DNA of 64,000 nucleotides from assembly GCA_910578175.1 (NCBI GenBank), contig CAJTPF010000011.1, positions 10,560-74,559 on the forward strand, written 5' to 3'. Below the pieces are notes generated by a model. That model ran no database searches and was not told the DNA's origin. It saw only the letters and a program-made list of their open reading frames with translations. Shown in pieces: positions 51,543 to 61,869 of the stretch. A program made the translations under genes and the position numbers. Origin of the DNA: an uncultured Lachnospiraceae bacterium. Its GTDB lineage: Bacteria; Bacillota; Clostridia; Lachnospirales; Lachnospiraceae. Within the stretch, counting starts at the first letter, position 1. Every line of letters starts with the position of its first letter.

Positions 51543-54500
51543 TTAATGACGGACAGAGAAATATCGTATTAATATTTCCTTAATATGATTATATCGTCTG
51601 GCATAGGAATTCTCTACCCGGATTAGCTGCAGATTATGGTCCCTGCAGATTTCATTCTTTTTTCTGTCCCGCTCCCGGACAACGGCATCCTCAAAATGTT
51701 CCTTTCCGTCCAGCTCGATGGCCAGTACCGGAATCTGCTGCCTGTTCATCTGCTCATATACTACAAAATCAAAGCGCCCGCTGTAAAACAGGTCGCTGTA
51801 TGTATCATTGTTCTGAAATACCTGTGAAATCGCCACTTCTTTATAAACCACAAACCGGCTTTGGGATAACCACAGATTTTCCAAAGCATGATTCAGATTC
51901 TTTAAAAATGCTTCCTCTGTGGCAGAGCTGAAAGGTTTTACCCCTAATGCCCTGGAATTTGCTTTCTTCTGGGTTACCCTGGATTCTCCGTTTGTTTTCA
52001 CATACCGGACCAGTTCATATAAATCATCATCTCCGTCATTCTGATGGAGTCTGGCCAGATTTTCGGTATTTGATAATACAATTAATTTGTCTTTTGCTCT
52101 GGAAGTTGCCACATTAATTAATTCCTTGTTGTTTTTTAACCATTCATAAGTACCCGCCTGGGTCTGCTCCGTAATTGCCGTGGAAAACAGTACCACATCC
52201 TTTTCATCTCCCTGAAATGCATGTACCGTCCCACAGGTCACATGCCCCAGATGTTCCCTCTGAACGGCTTCTTCTATCAGTTTTTTCTGATTAACAAAAG
52301 GCGTTATCACTCCTATGGTCTTGTCACGGTTCATTCTGGCAAAATTCATGATTTCCTCTACCTCTGCCGGAGCCGTATTTTTATAATCCGTCTGGCTGTT
52401 CTTTACATCGATATACATCAGCGGTTGTTCTTCCCTGCTGCCCGACTGAATCTGCAGTCTGGAATTATAATATTTCTGATTGTTAAACTCTATGATTTTC
52501 TTATGACACCGGTAGTGATAGTGCAGTAAAATTTCATCACTGACGGCATCGCAGGCAAGATATGTTTTGTATATGGAATTTTTCCGGTAATCATATTCCT
52601 CTGAAACATTATATTTCTTCTTCAGTTTCTGATTCACCATTTCATCCAGAAGAATCACCGGATTTAACTGCTGGGGGTCTCCCACCAGCATCAGGCTTTC
52701 CCCGCGGATGATGGGAACCAGGGATACCGCCGTATTGCACTGACTTGCTTCATCCATGATAACCATATCAAACACTGGCTCCGGTTCTCCCAGACGGTGG
52801 GCCGAAATACAGGTAGTTGCCAGTATCGGGAAAATTCTCTGCAATTTTTTAATATTTTCTCTTTTGCCCAGATATTTGTTAAACTCTTCCAATTGAACCT
52901 CTTCATCTTCCATCAGGATAATATTTTTTAATTCCTGATTCTTCGGTTCATCCAGTCTCTTGATATATCTGGCGGATGTAAAATACAGATATTTTTTCAG
53001 TTCCTCCGTATCATCTTCTAAAAGAGCCAGAGCCTCTTCATCCGTAATCGTCCCTGCTTCCCGGATTTTATTTTTTACCTGTTCCATCTGTCTTCCGCTT
53101 AAATCCGCCTGAAAAGGGAGCATCTGCATAGTGGGCTGACAGGTATTTTCAAATTCCAGCAGCCGGTCCAAAGTTTCTCCCCGCTCTTTCCAGTCCAGTA
53201 ATTCTTCATAACGTTTCAGCAGATTGGATAGTTTTTTAATCTTTTCAATCCTGTCCTCCCTGTTTCTGTCCAAAGTCGCCCCGTATATGGTAATACTCTT
53301 TGTCAGTTCATATATATCTTTCATATGAAGCAAAGCTTCCCTGACTTTTTCGGTATTGCCCAGACGAAGAATGGGAAACGGAATCTTCTTTCCCCGGTAA
53401 CTGATATCCAGCAGTTTCTCAACCACGCCGTTAATCGGATGATTATTATAGGAAGCGAACAGTACTGTTTTTTCATTAAAAAATGCCGTCAGAATGGTAT
53501 TGATTATGGTGTTGGTCTTTCCGGTTCCCGGCGGTCCCTGAATATAGGAAACCGGATATTTCATGGCATTATTGATGGCCAGAAGCTGGTCCAGATTAAC
53601 CCGTTTATTGATCAGTACAATAGGATAGGCTTTGGTACGTACCGGACGGTTCAGTAAATCCCCGAAAAACGCCCGGACCGGAACCGTAATCTCATTTTTA
53701 TTGTACATATTGATAATGGCCTCATATTCCTTATGTAAATCCAGAATAATATCCATACCCATTCCTATGATATAGGGCATATCATCCACACCCATGACCT
53801 GTCTGTTATGCTTTGTCACGCAGTCCTTGATTTTTTCCTGATTCCGTTCAAAGTCTTTCAGCAGTTCATAATCCTCTGCATCCAGATATTTCCGCACATT
53901 CTCGGTTACGCCGTTCATTGTATATTCCGTACAAATCGTAATTTCACCGTCAGGCCGCAATACCCTCTGCTTTACATCCAAATCCAGCTTTCGATAGGCC
54001 AGTACATACAAACCTTTTGCGGTATGGATACTGAGCACATTCATGCCTAATTGCTGTATCCTCAGTTTTCCGCTGTGTCTTTCCTGTCTTTCCGTTTTAA
54101 ACTGAAAATTTTTTACAATAAATTTAAACTGCTCATCGCTTAACTCATACATTTCTCCCGCTAATTTTTCCCGGTCCAGAAAACGGACCAGTTCAAAATC
54201 AGAATAATAAGGAATGGTGTCCATACGATTACACCGTTCCAAATAATTCAAAATTTTCAGATTGGCAGCATTATCAAACAGACTTTTATATTTATGGGGG
54301 TTCAGATAAATGTCCTGTACCAGTTTCTGATTTACCGGACAATAGGAACCCTCTACAATATTGGAAGAACGAATGGAATCGATATATATGGTATCAAAGG
54401 TGCCTGTGGTGAATTGTCCCAAATGCAGACCGTCCACGGCAAGCGTCCGCTTTCTCACATCCAGATTCCTGATTCCGATCCAGTATTTTGTAACTTCATC

Positions 54501-54578
54501 TTTTTTATTCCGGTACTCTATGCTCAGCCATTTTCCCTCATGAATGGCTCTGAAAATGTCACGGTAAATAGTATTCAT
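51543..54578 (-). CDS. WYL-like, superfamily 1 helicase and PD-(D/E)XK nuclease fusion protein
   Basis: 1011 residues. The N-terminal 70 residues (FRAIHEGKWLSIEYRNKK, then IRNLDVRKRTLAVDGL) resemble a WYL domain, usually a nucleotide or nucleic-acid sensor. The SF1 helicase core has Walker A GPPGTGKTNT (about 349), motif II IMDEASQCN (about 609), GDPQQLNP and TSRAKDKLIVL. The C-terminus (FDFVVYEQMN, then AIELDGKEHFEDA near 955, then LQLIRVENS) looks like a Vsr/DUF559/DUF2726-type nuclease with Asp, Glu-x-Asp and Lys. The ATG at 54578 follows AAGGG. Such fusions are found among anti-phage proteins; function here is inferred. Confidence 0.75.
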   Translation of the reverse strand: MNTIYRDIFRAIHEGKWLSIEYRNKKDEVTKYWIGIRNLDVRKRTLAVDGLHLGQFTTGTFDTIYIDSIRSSNIVEGSYCPVNQKLVQDIYLNPHKYKSLFDNAANLKILNYLERCNRMDTIPYYSDFELVRFLDREKLAGEMYELSDEQFKFIVKNFQFKTERQERHSGKLRIQQLGMNVLSIHTAKGLYVLAYRKLDLDVKQRVLRPDGEITICTEYTMNGVTENVRKYLDAEDYELLKDFERNQEKIKDCVTKHNRQVMGVDDMPYIIGMGMDIILDLHKEYEAIINMYNKNEITVPVRAFFGDLLNRPVRTKAYPIVLINKRVNLDQLLAINNAMKYPVSYIQGPPGTGKTNTIINTILTAFFNEKTVLFASYNNHPINGVVEKLLDISYRGKKIPFPILRLGNTEKVREALLHMKDIYELTKSITIYGATLDRNREDRIEKIKKLSNLLKRYEELLDWKERGETLDRLLEFENTCQPTMQMLPFQADLSGRQMEQVKNKIREAGTITDEEALALLEDDTEELKKYLYFTSARYIKRLDEPKNQELKNIILMEDEEVQLEEFNKYLGKRENIKKLQRIFPILATTCISAHRLGEPEPVFDMVIMDEASQCNTAVSLVPIIRGESLMLVGDPQQLNPVILLDEMVNQKLKKKYNVSEEYDYRKNSIYKTYLACDAVSDEILLHYHYRCHKKIIEFNNQKYYNSRLQIQSGSREEQPLMYIDVKNSQTDYKNTAPAEVEEIMNFARMNRDKTIGVITPFVNQKKLIEEAVQREHLGHVTCGTVHAFQGDEKDVVLFSTAITEQTQAGTYEWLKNNKELINVATSRAKDKLIVLSNTENLARLHQNDGDDDLYELVRYVKTNGESRVTQKKANSRALGVKPFSSATEEAFLKNLNHALENLWLSQSRFVVYKEVAISQVFQNNDTYSDLFYSGRFDFVVYEQMNRQQIPVLAIELDGKEHFEDAVVRERDRKKNEICRDHNLQLIRVENSYARRYNHIKEILIRYFSVRH

Positions 54579-54695
54579 GTTAAAATCCCTTGTGTTATTT
54601 GATATTATTTTATAAATTCTTTTTCTCGTCAAATCTTTTAATGTCACATTCTATTACAGATATTTTAACATAACTAAATATTTTTTCAAGGTGTT

Positions 54696-56054
54696 CTAAT
54701 CTTTTCCTTCTGATTCCCGTATCTTTATCCCGGTATAATTTTTCTTATAAATTACATATGCCAGTCCCCCCGATATCAGTTCCGTAAAACCAAAGGCCAG
54801 CCAGACACCTTCCGCCTCCATCCATCTGCTGAAGATAAATGCTGCCGGTATAATGATAACAACATATCTTAACAACGAAATATATAACGACGGAACTCCT
54901 TTTCCCAACCCTTCCAGTGCGCCGGAACAGGTCACGGAAACAGCCGAAACGATAAATCCTAAACTAATCATATGCAGGGCAGTCACGCCGATTCGCACCG
55001 TCTCTGCATTGGAAGTAAATAAACCGATTAAAGTTTCAGGCATAAGCCATGACAAAGCGGTTCCTGCTGCCATAACTATCAGTGTCAGATTCATGGTCGT
55101 ATGATATATTTTTTTTACACGCCCATATTCACCTGCCCCGTAATTATATCCGATCAGCGGCCGGATTCCCTGGATAATGCCGTTTGCGGTCAGATAAATA
55201 AAGGTCTGCAGTTTATAATACACCCCTAATACAAGAACATATTTTTCGGAAACTTCCGAAAGTATTCCATTTAATGCTGAAATCAACAGTGAAGGCAATG
55301 CCATATTAATTGTGGCCGGAATTCCTACCGAATACAGTTTTGCAATCACCTGTTTCTCCGGACGTATGCATTCCCGTTTTATTTTCACCGGTATCGGCCG
55401 TATTATATAAAATGTCAGATACACAAAAAGTGAAACACATTGTCCGATTCCGGTGGCGTAAGCCGCGCCTGCAATACCCATGGCCGGAAAAAAACCGATT
55501 CCGAAAATCATCAGCGGGTCCAGAATAATATTAACTATAAAACCGCACATCATACTAAACATGGATATCTTCATTTTTCCCACCGACTGAAAGATTTTTT
55601 CAAAGGATATTCCCAATGTAATGATTACCGAAAATACAAACGCCCGATTGGAATATATTAATGCCGATTCTATAATCTCATTATCAGATGTGAACATTCT
55701 TAAAAACCACGGCATTCCGCCGATACACAAAACCGTCAGCAGCACACCGTGTATCGTATTCAGTATAATTCCCTGTGTCACCGCCTGATCTGCCCGGTTT
55801 CTGTCATCTGCCCCCAGATAAAAGGCCGCGTTTACATTGATTCCAATCCCGAATCCCACCGCAATGGAATTGATGAGGTTTTGTACAGGATATACAAGCG
55901 CCAGAGCCGTCATGGCCTCTTCGCTTAATTTTGCCACAAAAAAACTGTCAACAATATTATACAGTGAATTGACAGCCATGGAAATAACCATCGGCAGGGA
56001 CATGGACAATACCAGTGGCAGTACCTTCTTTTCCCGCATATATGTCTGATTCAT
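54696..56054 (-). CDS. MATE family efflux transporter
   Basis: 452 residues, 12 predicted helices in two related halves; N-terminal LPLVLSMSLPMVISMAVNSL, NIVDSFFVAKL and GFGIGINVNAAFYLGA match MATE exporters, which expel cationic drugs with Na+ or H+. AAAGGAG sets the ATG at 56054; the open frame extends 40 codons upstream but through the hairpin at 56083-56113. Adjacent to a second MATE gene that is not its close copy. Confidence 0.9.
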   Translation of the reverse strand: MNQTYMREKKVLPLVLSMSLPMVISMAVNSLYNIVDSFFVAKLSEEAMTALALVYPVQNLINSIAVGFGIGINVNAAFYLGADDRNRADQAVTQGIILNTIHGVLLTVLCIGGMPWFLRMFTSDNEIIESALIYSNRAFVFSVIITLGISFEKIFQSVGKMKISMFSMMCGFIVNIILDPLMIFGIGFFPAMGIAGAAYATGIGQCVSLFVYLTFYIIRPIPVKIKRECIRPEKQVIAKLYSVGIPATINMALPSLLISALNGILSEVSEKYVLVLGVYYKLQTFIYLTANGIIQGIRPLIGYNYGAGEYGRVKKIYHTTMNLTLIVMAAGTALSWLMPETLIGLFTSNAETVRIGVTALHMISLGFIVSAVSVTCSGALEGLGKGVPSLYISLLRYVVIIIPAAFIFSRWMEAEGVWLAFGFTELISGGLAYVIYKKNYTGIKIRESEGKD

Positions 56055-56082
56055 AAATTTCTCTCCTTTTACAACATTAAAA

Positions 56083-56113
56083 GCCACACAACTACGATTG
56101 GTAATTGTGTGGC
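56083..56113 (-). promoter_or_regulatory. Hairpin between the two MATE genes
   Basis: GCCACACAA.TAC (56083-56095) pairs with GTA.TTGTGTGGC (56101-56113) around a five-base loop. The one mismatch on the plus strand is a G-U pair in the minus-strand RNA, giving a complete 13-bp stem there. TTTT follows on that strand; weak terminator or leader element. Confidence 0.5.
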
Positions 56114-56178
56114 GAAAAAAGATTTCTCTTGAAAAATCCACTCCTGAAAAGGTTTTATGTTTATAAAATAGCATAAAT

Positions 56179-57528
56179 TTATCCGGTTGTCAAATCCTCC
56201 TCTTTCCGTTTATATTGTTTTCTGATATAAAGCATTCCTGCCAGATCCGCCAGAAACCAGCCGACAGGAATGGACCACCAAATTCCCAGAACACCGATTG
56301 ACGAAACGGAAGACAGCATATAAGCCAGCAGAACCCTGGTACCCAAAGATATTATCGTCAGAACAAGAGACATTTCCGGCTTTTCAATCCCCCGGCAGAA
56401 TCCGTACAGTAAAAATAAAATTCCGATTCCGCAGTAAAAGCTTCCTTCAATTCTTAAATAATCCGCACCGATTCCTATAATCTCCTTCTTACTTCCGGTC
56501 ACAAAAAGCCGCATCAGATAAGGCGCCAGAACAAAAATAACCGCTGATGCCATCAGGCAGAATGCCGTGGAAATCTTTACCGCCTGCCGTATGGCTTCCC
56601 TGACTCTCTCTTTTTTACCTCCGCCATGATTCTGGGAGACAAAAAGAGAAAATGCATTGCCGAACTCCTGTGCCGGCATATAGGCAATGGAATCAATCTT
56701 TACTGCCGCCGCAAATGCCGACATCACTGCCGCCCCAAAACTGTTTACCAGTCCCTGTATCATCAGAATCCCAAAATTCATGACCGACTGCTGAATACAT
56801 GCCGCCGTGGAATGACGTACGATTTCCGCCAGGATTTTCTTACGCACTATATAATTCTCCGGTCCCGGGCGCAGTTCCGGTTCCCGGACCCATACATAAA
56901 CCGAGATACCGATGCCGGATACCGCCTGTGCGATGACCGTTGCCAGCGCCGCACCTGCCACTCCCATGTTAAAGACCACCACAAATAAAAGGTCAAGCGA
57001 TATATTCAGTATCGCCGCAATTCCCAGAAAATACAAAGGAACAACGGAATTACCAATCCCCCGCAGTAAAAATGCAAAATAATTATAAAGAAATACAAAG
57101 AAAATTCCGCAGAAAATAATCCGCACATACTCCTTCATCAATCCATAGACCTCTGCCGGAACCTGCAGTATATGTAAAACCGATGAAATTCCGGCAAATG
57201 CCAGAACGTTTATTACAATCGTGACAGCTGCAATAAACAGAAACGAGGCGGCCATGCAATCCTTCATTTTCCGTCTGTCATTTTTACCAAAGCAGACAGA
57301 AAAAACAGAGCCGCTACCCATACACAATCCAATGATAACAGAATTCAGAAAAGTCATCAGCGTGTAGGCCGAACCCACTCCTGCCAGGGCATCGGAGCCC
57401 AGATACCGGCCCACGATCAATGTATCCGCAATATTGTAGCATTGCTGCAGAAGGTTTCCCAATATCATGGGACCGGCAAATAACAGCATTGATTTGATTA
57501 CACTTCCCTGTGTTAAATCCTTTTCCAT
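56179..57528 (-). CDS. MATE family efflux transporter
   Basis: 449 residues, 12 helices; MLLFAGPMILGNLLQQCYN, ADTLIVGRYLG and MGSGSVFSVCFG at the N-terminus are typical MATE. Of the two possible ATGs (57540 and 57528) the second is better spaced from AAAGGA, but the first cannot be excluded. Overlaps the end of the methyltransferase gene by 16 bases, so the two are coupled. Confidence 0.9.
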   Translation of the reverse strand: MEKDLTQGSVIKSMLLFAGPMILGNLLQQCYNIADTLIVGRYLGSDALAGVGSAYTLMTFLNSVIIGLCMGSGSVFSVCFGKNDRRKMKDCMAASFLFIAAVTIVINVLAFAGISSVLHILQVPAEVYGLMKEYVRIIFCGIFFVFLYNYFAFLLRGIGNSVVPLYFLGIAAILNISLDLLFVVVFNMGVAGAALATVIAQAVSGIGISVYVWVREPELRPGPENYIVRKKILAEIVRHSTAACIQQSVMNFGILMIQGLVNSFGAAVMSAFAAAVKIDSIAYMPAQEFGNAFSLFVSQNHGGGKKERVREAIRQAVKISTAFCLMASAVIFVLAPYLMRLFVTGSKKEIIGIGADYLRIEGSFYCGIGILFLLYGFCRGIEKPEMSLVLTIISLGTRVLLAYMLSSVSSIGVLGIWWSIPVGWFLADLAGMLYIRKQYKRKEEDLTTG

Positions 57529-58226
57529 GACTGCTGCCATTCCTTTCTCTTTATTCCGTATACCCCGGCCTGAAGATTCGAAACCCAGAACACTTCCGCA
57601 GCCTCGAATCCGGCTGATTTTAAAAGCTCCAGATGTTCCGATAATGTGATCGGAAAATATGAAACGCCAAAGCGGTTTATATGCTCCTCACATTCTTCCC
57701 GGGTTTTCCCCCTGTGTAACTGAAATGTCTTCCATTTTTCCAGACCAAGCAGCTTTCCTTCTTCACTGAATGGTAAAAAGTTCTCAAATCCTATATAAAT
57801 CCCATCTATCTTTAAAGCTGCATAATAGTTTTGCATTGCACGAATCTTATCCTCCTTCCGAAGATAATGATTCACCATGACTGATGTGACAACATCAAAC
57901 TCGTTTATATACGGCAAGTCCAGGATATTGCAGAGATTAAATTCTGATTTTGTTTCTCTGAACCGTTCCTTTGCTATTTCTATCATTTGAGGGGAAGAAT
58001 CTGCAAATACAAATCTCTTTATATCAAAACCGGAAAATGCTGCTTCTGCCATTTTACCGGTTCCGCATCCCACATCCATCCAGGAAAGATCATCATTTTT
58101 ATATACCTTGAGCAGATTTATGATTTCCCTGTAAAAATCCTGATAATACGGAAGCGTCTGCACTATTTTTTTGTCATACTCCGCCGGATCAAATGCGGAA
58201 CGAATATTATTTGCCTGACCGGACAT
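57513..58226 (-). CDS. SAM-dependent methyltransferase (class I)
   Basis: 237 residues. Motif I WMDVGCGTGKMAEAA near residue 50, an acidic residue ending beta-2 (FVFADSSPQ), and motif IV-like NEFDVVTSVMVNHYL. Substrate unknown. Head of the transcription unit with two MATE pumps; could modify a small molecule exported by them, but this is only context. Confidence 0.87.
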   Translation of the reverse strand: MSGQANNIRSAFDPAEYDKKIVQTLPYYQDFYREIINLLKVYKNDDLSWMDVGCGTGKMAEAAFSGFDIKRFVFADSSPQMIEIAKERFRETKSEFNLCNILDLPYINEFDVVTSVMVNHYLRKEDKIRAMQNYYAALKIDGIYIGFENFLPFSEEGKLLGLEKWKTFQLHRGKTREECEEHINRFGVSYFPITLSEHLELLKSAGFEAAEVFWVSNLQAGVYGIKRKEWQQSWKRI

Positions 58227-58333
58227 AAATACCGACTTCCTCTCTTCTGCCTGATAAAATCTCTAATTTCATCCATATTATAGGATAAAGCATGGAAATG
58301 GTCAACAAACATTCCGGTTTCAGACCGCTGTCC

Positions 58334-59194
58334 TCATCCTTCTTCCGCTTCTTCACGGGGAAGGAAACGAAACAACATGGAATGGTCTGCCGCATTTTTC
58401 AGCCGTATCGTGATTCCCTCAACGGAATCCTGCAAATATTCCGACAGTTCCTTACAATTTTCATAATATGTTTCAACCAGGACATCTGTCATACGCTTCA
58501 GTCTCCGGTTGATGTCCAAAAGAGCTTCCGTCTTAAATTTTTGCTGTATCCGTAGGTGATCCGGTTCCGTAAAATATGGTTCCTCCAAAATTTTTTCTGC
58601 CAAAAATCCTCCTGTGACAACCGTAAAAATAACTTCACAGATATTTTCTGCCATCTCTTCATACCATGCATTCTGTTTTGACAATATATTTATGATATAT
58701 GCTTCCGGAAAACGGTTTAAAAACATTTGTTCCAACCGGATACATTTTAAATATTCATAGATTTTATCTATGCCTGTATACCCGGAAATATCCCTTAATA
58801 CCGGATAATCCAATGTTAACCATGTGTTTTGCGGCTCAAATTTCACATCATACCATTTAAAAAATTCCGGCAGTCCCTTTATGACCGTTTCCTTCAGAAA
58901 AACATTCCCATAATCGGCGAAGTCTGTCAAAAGTTCATTATACATCTCCAGCGCCTTTCCGGTCTTTTTTTTAACATACATATACCCTGTTTCATATGCC
59001 TGCTGTGCAGAACATAACTCTTTTCCGACAGCGATCAGATTTTCATCTGACCGTTCCAATTCCCGGATACAATACAAAACGGCTTCCATCAACTGTTCTG
59101 CCTTTTCGTAAGTCACGGAACTATCTTCAAACGCCGTATATTTTTCCGCCAGTCTGCTCACAACAGGTATCAGTTCTTCCATTTTATAATCCAC
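58334..59194 (-). CDS. DUF6179 domain protein
   Basis: 286 residues, almost all alpha-helical, cytoplasmic. Regions such as GLPEFFKWYDVKFEPQNT and LTLDYPVLRDISGYTGIDKI are what I associate with DUF6179, a family of unknown function usually next to DUF6323, as here. No catalytic motif is recognisable. Six bases downstream of its partner. Confidence 0.7.
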   Translation of the reverse strand: MDYKMEELIPVVSRLAEKYTAFEDSSVTYEKAEQLMEAVLYCIRELERSDENLIAVGKELCSAQQAYETGYMYVKKKTGKALEMYNELLTDFADYGNVFLKETVIKGLPEFFKWYDVKFEPQNTWLTLDYPVLRDISGYTGIDKIYEYLKCIRLEQMFLNRFPEAYIINILSKQNAWYEEMAENICEVIFTVVTGGFLAEKILEEPYFTEPDHLRIQQKFKTEALLDINRRLKRMTDVLVETYYENCKELSEYLQDSVEGITIRLKNAADHSMLFRFLPREEAEEG

Positions 59195-59200
59195 GGCCTG

Positions 59201-59740
59201 TTACCTCCAGCAAAGTTCTTTTAAACAATCCAGATACAGTTCGTAATCCCATCGTTTCACCTCATCAAATCCCGCGTATTCTCTCCTTCCCTCCGAAGAT
59301 CGGTATCCCCGGTAACCGGCCCGGATCGCCTGTGAAAAAATATTCAGACATGTTCCTTCCAGGTAATCCAAATCTCCATAACATATGAACTCAAACTGTT
59401 CGTTCATAAAATGCAGCAACTCGTCATCCGTTATTTCATCATTCATTTCATTTTTGTACAGATAAAATATTTGCTGCAGCCGAACCACAGTAGTGACATA
59501 ATTACTTTGGTCAATATAATCCGAACCACAAAACTCGTTTATGATTTTTAATGTTATACTCTCTCCAAATTCTACCCTTTGTTCTTCCTGCAAAGCATGA
59601 TTCCGTTCTTCCAGGATCAGTTCTGCATCCCGTTTGCTTAAAAAAAGCCCGTACTGTTTCGTCCTCTGATTTGTTTCAATTACCTTATTTAACTGATTCT
59701 GCTTCTGTAATAATAACCTCCAATCCTTCTCCAAGAACAT
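59201..59740 (-). CDS. DUF6323 family protein
   Basis: 179 residues, helical. The conserved start ETNQRTKQYGLFLSKRDAEL and later DELLHFMNEQFEFICYGDL are features I associate with DUF6323. Function unknown; the genomic pairing with DUF6179 suggests a complex. AGGAGG lies just before the ATG. Confidence 0.7.
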   Translation of the reverse strand: MFLEKDWRLLLQKQNQLNKVIETNQRTKQYGLFLSKRDAELILEERNHALQEEQRVEFGESITLKIINEFCGSDYIDQSNYVTTVVRLQQIFYLYKNEMNDEITDDELLHFMNEQFEFICYGDLDYLEGTCLNIFSQAIRAGYRGYRSSEGRREYAGFDEVKRWDYELYLDCLKELCWR

Positions 59741-59841
59741 TCCTCCTTTTTTGATATTGGAAAAAGATTATAACACCGGGCAGAACCGGTTACCAGTCTT
59801 GAATTTGAGGTATTTTTGTGATATAATAATGACATAAGAAA

Positions 59842-59888
59842 AATACCGGCGGCCTGAAAACACTGTGGTTTTACAGACCGCCGGTATT
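59842..59888 (-). terminator. Strong terminator after the MFS gene
   Basis: AATACCGGCGG.CTG (59842-59856) pairs with CAG.CCGCCGGTATT (59874-59888). Minus tail TTTTTCTTATG; plus side has CCTTTT. It ends the ABC-MFS unit. Confidence 0.88.
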
Positions 59889-59910
59889 CCTTTTATCACA
59901 TATTCTTTTA

Positions 59911-61164
59911 TTAATCTGACATCTGTACCATACACTTAAAAATTTTTTTCGTACCAATCGCAATTATCATAGAAACCGTACCCGCAAACAAAAAGACGGC
60001 AGACTCCCATCCCTCGCATACTTCAAACAGGATACCATAAAATACGTTTCCAATGGGCTGTGCGCACATGGAAACAGTCAAAATAACTGCTATGACCTTT
60101 CCAAGTAAATTCGGAGGAGTTTCCGCCTGAATAAAGGACATCATCTGTACCGTAAAAACCGTGGAAAATATCATTATAACAAAACAGCACAGGGTCATTA
60201 CCGTATAGTTTACCAGTCCCGATGAAAAAAGTATCAGCGTTGTTCCAACCGGAAACACACAGGCGGCGCAGATAATAATTAAATTTCCCGCTTTCTGTAT
60301 CCCAAGCTTTTTTGCAAAAATGCCGGCGCCGATTCCGCCGGCCAGACCTCCGGCAGCCAGCGCCCCCTGTGAAAAGCCATACAGACGGTTTGCCAGTCCG
60401 GCATCTAAATGCAATACCTCTGTCACCATATACGGCAGTCCCACAATGATCATGGATGATAAAAATAAATTGATTCCGCAGGTAACCATTACACCCTTTC
60501 CAAGAACCGGCTTTTCTTTTCTGATAAACCTGATACTCTCAGAAAAATCACTTTTAATGATCTTCCATGCACCGCCGCCGGAATCCTGTTTTATATAAGG
60601 TATTTTTATAAAAAGTTCCATTGCGGAAGATAACAGGAAACATAGAATACCAATCCATAAGATCGGTTTTAATCCATATATACTGTACAAAATCCCTCCA
60701 AGAACAGGTCCCATTAAATTAGAAAATGAACTTACCGTATTGATGACGGAATTGGCCGCCATAAACCGTTCAGGACTTACCAGCGCAGGAATACTTGCCT
60801 GTACGGAGGGCTGGTATGCACCTGCAATTCCATATAAGATCATCATTGTAGCCGTCATCAATAGCGTAAGATTTATGTTACCCAGCAGCAGAGAAAAAGC
60901 CGTAATAACTACCGCCGTTAAAAAATCCAGTATGACCATAATGTTTCTTTTATTTACCCGGTCCGCAACAATGCCGCCCAAAGGTGATAACATAATTGCC
61001 GGTATAATCGCAAAAGCCGTTACGGTTCCATAAAGGGAAGAAGAGCCTGTTTGATTCAGCAGATACAGCGGCAACGCAAACCGGATAATGGCATTGCCGA
61101 ACAGAGAAATGATCTGACCGATGACCACCATCGTATAATCTTTTGAAAATAACTTTTGATTCAT
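59911..61164 (-). CDS. MFS transporter
   Basis: 417 residues, 12 helices. GQIISLFGNAIIRFALPLYL, GGIVADRVNKRNIM (the loop 2-3 DRxxR-like motif A) and AYQPSVQASIPALVSPE are characteristic of the MefA/TetV-type macrolide and drug efflux branch. Three bases after the ABC permease; the operon is presumably controlled by the TetR protein. Substrate unknown. Confidence 0.9.
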   Translation of the reverse strand: MNQKLFSKDYTMVVIGQIISLFGNAIIRFALPLYLLNQTGSSSLYGTVTAFAIIPAIMLSPLGGIVADRVNKRNIMVILDFLTAVVITAFSLLLGNINLTLLMTATMMILYGIAGAYQPSVQASIPALVSPERFMAANSVINTVSSFSNLMGPVLGGILYSIYGLKPILWIGILCFLLSSAMELFIKIPYIKQDSGGGAWKIIKSDFSESIRFIRKEKPVLGKGVMVTCGINLFLSSMIIVGLPYMVTEVLHLDAGLANRLYGFSQGALAAGGLAGGIGAGIFAKKLGIQKAGNLIIICAACVFPVGTTLILFSSGLVNYTVMTLCCFVIMIFSTVFTVQMMSFIQAETPPNLLGKVIAVILTVSMCAQPIGNVFYGILFEVCEGWESAVFLFAGTVSMIIAIGTKKIFKCMVQMSD

Positions 61165-61167
61165 GTA

Positions 61168-61869
61168 CTAAACCTCCATTCTTTCGATTCCTTTAGCAAG
61201 AAACCGATACATTCCGCCGGCAGTAAATGCAGAACACACTGCTGCTGCAAAGCTGGTCATTACAATATGTTCCGGCATACCTGCAATGAAATTCGGGACA
61301 ATACACACAATCAGCAGCGAACATATAACTGCAGCCATAACCGAACGTTTTATCCAGCCTGCCGCAGAAGATATGATTCCAATAGCGGAAGATATGATTC
61401 CGGATAACAAACCGGCTAACAGCACCGGCAAAATAAAAGAACCCTCTGACGACTCCGGCATAATTCCAAATATTTTCGCTGTAATATACATAATTCCCAG
61501 AACAGAAGTATTACTGATAAACGCCGCCCCCGTGGTAATACACAAAAGAATTATACATTTTACATTCAGGATTTTCTTTCGCCTGACAGGATATGTAAAA
61601 AGCGTAACCGCATTTTTCCCGCAATACTCATCAACGATCATCCTAGCCCCGGCAACCGCCGAAAAAATACTGAAACAGGCAATCGTCAAGGCTGTGGAAA
61701 GTGCGTATAATCCGCTCCACTCAGTAAACAGTTCCCCCTCCTGCGGTGTATAGTCCCCCAAAAAGAGAAAAAAAATTCCCATTGCCTGCAGACTTATGAA
61801 TATTCCAAACACTGCCCACAGATAAGAAGACAGCCGTATCTTCATCATTTCAATTTTAAACAGATTCAT
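61168..61869 (-). CDS. ABC-2 type permease, bacitracin/lantibiotic-exporter-like
   Basis: 233 residues with six helices; N-terminal MNLFKIEMMKIRLSSYLWAV, then EYCGKNAVTLFTYPVRRKKIL, a pattern of the short permeases paired with BcrA-type ATPases. Directly abuts the ATPase gene. Probably exports a peptide or provides resistance to one. Confidence 0.83.
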   Translation of the reverse strand: MNLFKIEMMKIRLSSYLWAVFGIFISLQAMGIFFLFLGDYTPQEGELFTEWSGLYALSTALTIACFSIFSAVAGARMIVDEYCGKNAVTLFTYPVRRKKILNVKCIILLCITTGAAFISNTSVLGIMYITAKIFGIMPESSEGSFILPVLLAGLLSGIISSAIGIISSAAGWIKRSVMAAVICSLLIVCIVPNFIAGMPEHIVMTSFAAAVCSAFTAGGMYRFLAKGIERMEV

